Part shown: positions 4,881 to 6,197 of the stretch, piece after piece
Layout: each line of letters begins with the position of its first letter
Position numbering within the stretch: the first letter of the stretch is position 1
Position numbers and translations under genes: made by a program
Notes under the pieces: generated by a model
Database searches by the model: none
Seen by the model: the letters and a program-made list of their open reading frames with translations, nothing else
Told to the model about the DNA's origin: nothing
Assembly (NCBI GenBank): GCA_014523665.1
Contig: JAATVR010000092.1
Location: 1-6,197, forward strand
DNA length: 6,197 nucleotides
Direction: 5' to 3'
DNA from: Nitrososphaerales archaeon TH526
Lineage (GTDB): Archaea > Thermoproteota > Nitrososphaeria > Nitrososphaerales > Nitrososphaeraceae

Positions 4881-5373
4881 GAAAAGTACCGCTCAAGACA
4901 TATACCAACATGTCGCTTCAGATAGCCTTTTAGTTGAATCTATTTTTTCTGCTATATCAGACAACAAATCGCTATCACTATTTAACATCATTGCAATCCT
5001 GTCGTCAAGTCCAGCATCTGATGTAGGACACTCCAACGGTGAGATTCTTATATCACGTTTGAATCTGACTCGCAAGCAATACTACACACGTATCAACCGC
5101 TTAGTTGATGCAGGTCTGATTACCAGGAAAAGAGCAAGATTTATCCTTACTTCACTTGGAAGGGTAGTCTACGAAACCCACAAGACAATAGGTGTCGCAA
5201 TCCAAAATCGATGGAAACTTGAAGCGATTGATTCAATACAAACCTCTCAATTAGCAAACAGAATGCCTACTGAAGAGAGACACAAACTTATCAACACGTT
5301 AGTAGGAGATTGCGATAAGATCAGAGATATACTCCTGTGCCACTGTGAAGCCGAAAAGATGATTATGTGTTAG
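4870..5373 (+). CDS. Winged-helix DNA-binding regulator (167 aa)
   Basis: The gene is complete from ATG 4870 to TAG 5371-5373. A TTG seven codons upstream is in frame but less likely. Residues 8-33 form an amphipathic N-terminal helix (AQDIYQHVASDSLLVESIFS). Residues 34-100 form the winged helix: LSLFNIIAIL as helix 1, EILISRLNL as helix 2, TRKQYYTRINRLVDAGLI as the recognition helix, and TRKRARFILTSLGRVVY as the basic wing. Residues 101-125 continue as a helix that may dimerise. The C-terminus ends LLCHCEAEKMIMC, with three Cys and a His in 11 residues, an uncommon tail that may bind metal or sense redox. From memory this resembles a Nitrososphaerales family of short winged-helix regulators. 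It overlaps the 49-residue gene before it. The palindrome and 20-bp array upstream are its likely binding sites, so autoregulation or a role at a replication origin are both plausible. Confidence 0.75.
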   Translation: MSSKKSTAQDIYQHVASDSLLVESIFSAISDNKSLSLFNIIAILSSSPASDVGHSNGEILISRLNLTRKQYYTRINRLVDAGLITRKRARFILTSLGRVVYETHKTIGVAIQNRWKLEAIDSIQTSQLANRMPTEERHKLINTLVGDCDKIRDILLCHCEAEKMIMC

Positions 5374-6008
5374 AAGTATAGTTCATCGTTTGATTGGAAT
5401 TACAATCTAAAGTATCCAGGTCCTAGGGTATCGATGCAGCAATTGACTAAAGTTAGTAGCTACACGCAAAAGTCTGTAGTTCTAGGCCATGGCTTTCGCT
5501 CCTCAAACTTTGGTGTATGTATAACCGACTAATAGACGGACAGGTTGCCGTACTGCATGCCGAAGAATATCCCAAGCCAGACTTTAACCAAATGATTCAA
5601 ACTACATAAGTTTGAAATTCGCTCTGAGAATCGCTGCAGAATATTTGTAGATGAACTCCTTCATTCATCAGGGCATTGAAAGAGAAAGTAGATGAAGAGC
5701 TTAACTTTGAGCAACATATGTCCTATTATAGGAAAGCATATGCTTCAGTGTATGATCTGAAATTCTTACAACAGAATATGTTTGTCATTCCCGTTCCTTT
5801 CTCGAAGGAACATAAGGCAATGTTGGCCCACGTCAAAGAACTTATGGAGTATCAGAATGGAATGGTTGCTATTCATCCTAGATTCAACAAACTAATCACT
5901 GCCCTTCGTACAGCAGTAGAGAACGGGGAGGGTATGCTTGATAAAGATGCTACTTCATTTGATGATTGCTTTGACGCTTTCAGGATGAGTTTACTCTTCT
6001 GGCATTAA
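5374..6008 (+). pseudogene. Decayed phage-type terminase large subunit, nuclease domain
   Basis: Protein-like segments in shifting frames line up with the C-terminal RNase H-like nuclease domain of viral terminases, the motor-nuclease that cuts and packages DNA into heads. In order: FDWNYNLKYPG (from 5389), VVLGHGFRSSNFGVCITD (near 5478-5529, then stop), a shift to IDGQVAVLHAEEYPKPDFNQ (5532) ending in TAA 5607, a shift to FEIRSENRCRIFVD (5611), and a shift to PSFIRALKEKVDEELNFEQ (5658) running open to TAA 6006-6008. The open part includes FLQQNMFVIPVPFSKEHK, MVAIHPRFNKLITALRTAVE and DDCFDAFRMSLLFWH. The usual first catalytic motif, Asp-Pro-Gly-x-Gly-Ser-Ser, is here Gly-His-Gly-Phe-Arg-Ser-Ser, so the metal-binding Asp is lost. 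The final DDxxDAFR Asp is kept. The ATPase half is absent. The 110-residue frame at 5676 is not a real start (TTG inside the domain). Confidence 0.65.
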
Positions 6009-6042
6009 TCTGGCTATCGATTATTTCGCGTTACAGATTTAG

Positions 6043-6197
6043 ATGAGGAAGCCGCCAACAACCTATGGTGTTTGTGAAGATAAAATGGTTAACTTCTTAA
6101 AGTCTCTGACTGGATCTGAAAGCCAGCCAAAAAGATCTTCCAGAACCTTTTGTTCTATTGGTCCTCCAAGAGCAGTCTTCCATTGAGATGAAGGATA
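6043..6197 (+). pseudogene. Start of a frameshifted gene behind the terminase relic (runs off right edge)
   Basis: An ATG at 6043, 34 bp after the terminase stop, opens MRKPPTTYGVCEDKMVNFLK then SLTGSESQPK. The frame then continues for 17 unlikely residues to TGA 6184-6186. Removing one A from the run AAAAA at 6129-6133 turns the downstream sequence into KDLPEPFVLLVLQEQSSIEM followed by KD, still open at the window edge. The A-run is therefore the probable frameshift site. In tailed-virus genomes the gene after the terminase large subunit usually encodes the portal protein, but nothing here confirms that. The start overlaps a TAG (6040-6042) that ends a +1 frame carrying AIDYFALQI, which may be the lost tail of the terminase. 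Confidence 0.35.

Noticed and set aside
1..6197. tRNA, rRNA or attachment-site duplication
   Set aside because: No cloverleaf-like sequence, T-loop consensus or long direct repeat at plausible element ends was seen by eye on either strand.

Overview
The window looks like a gene-poor, AT-rich accessory region of an ammonia-oxidising archaeon of the order Nitrososphaerales (Nitrososphaera/Nitrosocosmicus-like). Three signs point there. There is a secreted one-domain cupredoxin with the family's 'VPKGTTIVWFNGDV' block. There is a 167-residue winged-helix protein of a type I associate with Nitrososphaera genomes. TATA boxes sit about 26 nt before start codons with almost no leader. The assignment rests on recalled family resemblance, not on a search.

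Layout. The left part (1-1760) reads on the minus strand: a membrane-anchored protein running off the left edge (1-222), a broken gene (260-758), a hydrophobic tail fragment (775-840), an intact 45-residue Cys-rich protein (1205-1342) and another broken gene (1535-1759). The middle (1825-3773) is plus strand: a decayed copy of a repeated unknown gene (1825-2101), an intact small secreted peptide (2249-2479), the intact cupredoxin (2703-3527) and a decayed membrane protein (3636-3773). From 3859 to 4564 there are two more partial copies of the repeated gene, with a minus-strand secreted-protein pseudogene between them.

The right part (4569-6197) has the clearest regulatory structure: five perfect tandem copies of a 20-bp unit, a perfect 15-bp palindrome over a TATA-like sequence, then a two-gene overlapping unit (49-residue unknown protein, then a winged-helix regulator). 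Directly behind it lies a frameshifted nuclease domain of a phage-type terminase large subunit, followed by the start of another frameshifted gene leaving the window. Array, regulator and terminase together suggest the debris of an integrated virus or plasmid-like element in which the regulator unit is still intact.

How the parts relate. About half the recognisable coding sequence is broken by single-base frameshifts or stops, while five complete genes are open and four of them have a plausible promoter or Shine-Dalgarno signal. That mixture is expected of a decaying integration hotspot. I infer that the regulator may bind the palindrome (and perhaps the array) to control its own unit, and that the two secreted proteins are unrelated host cell-envelope genes.
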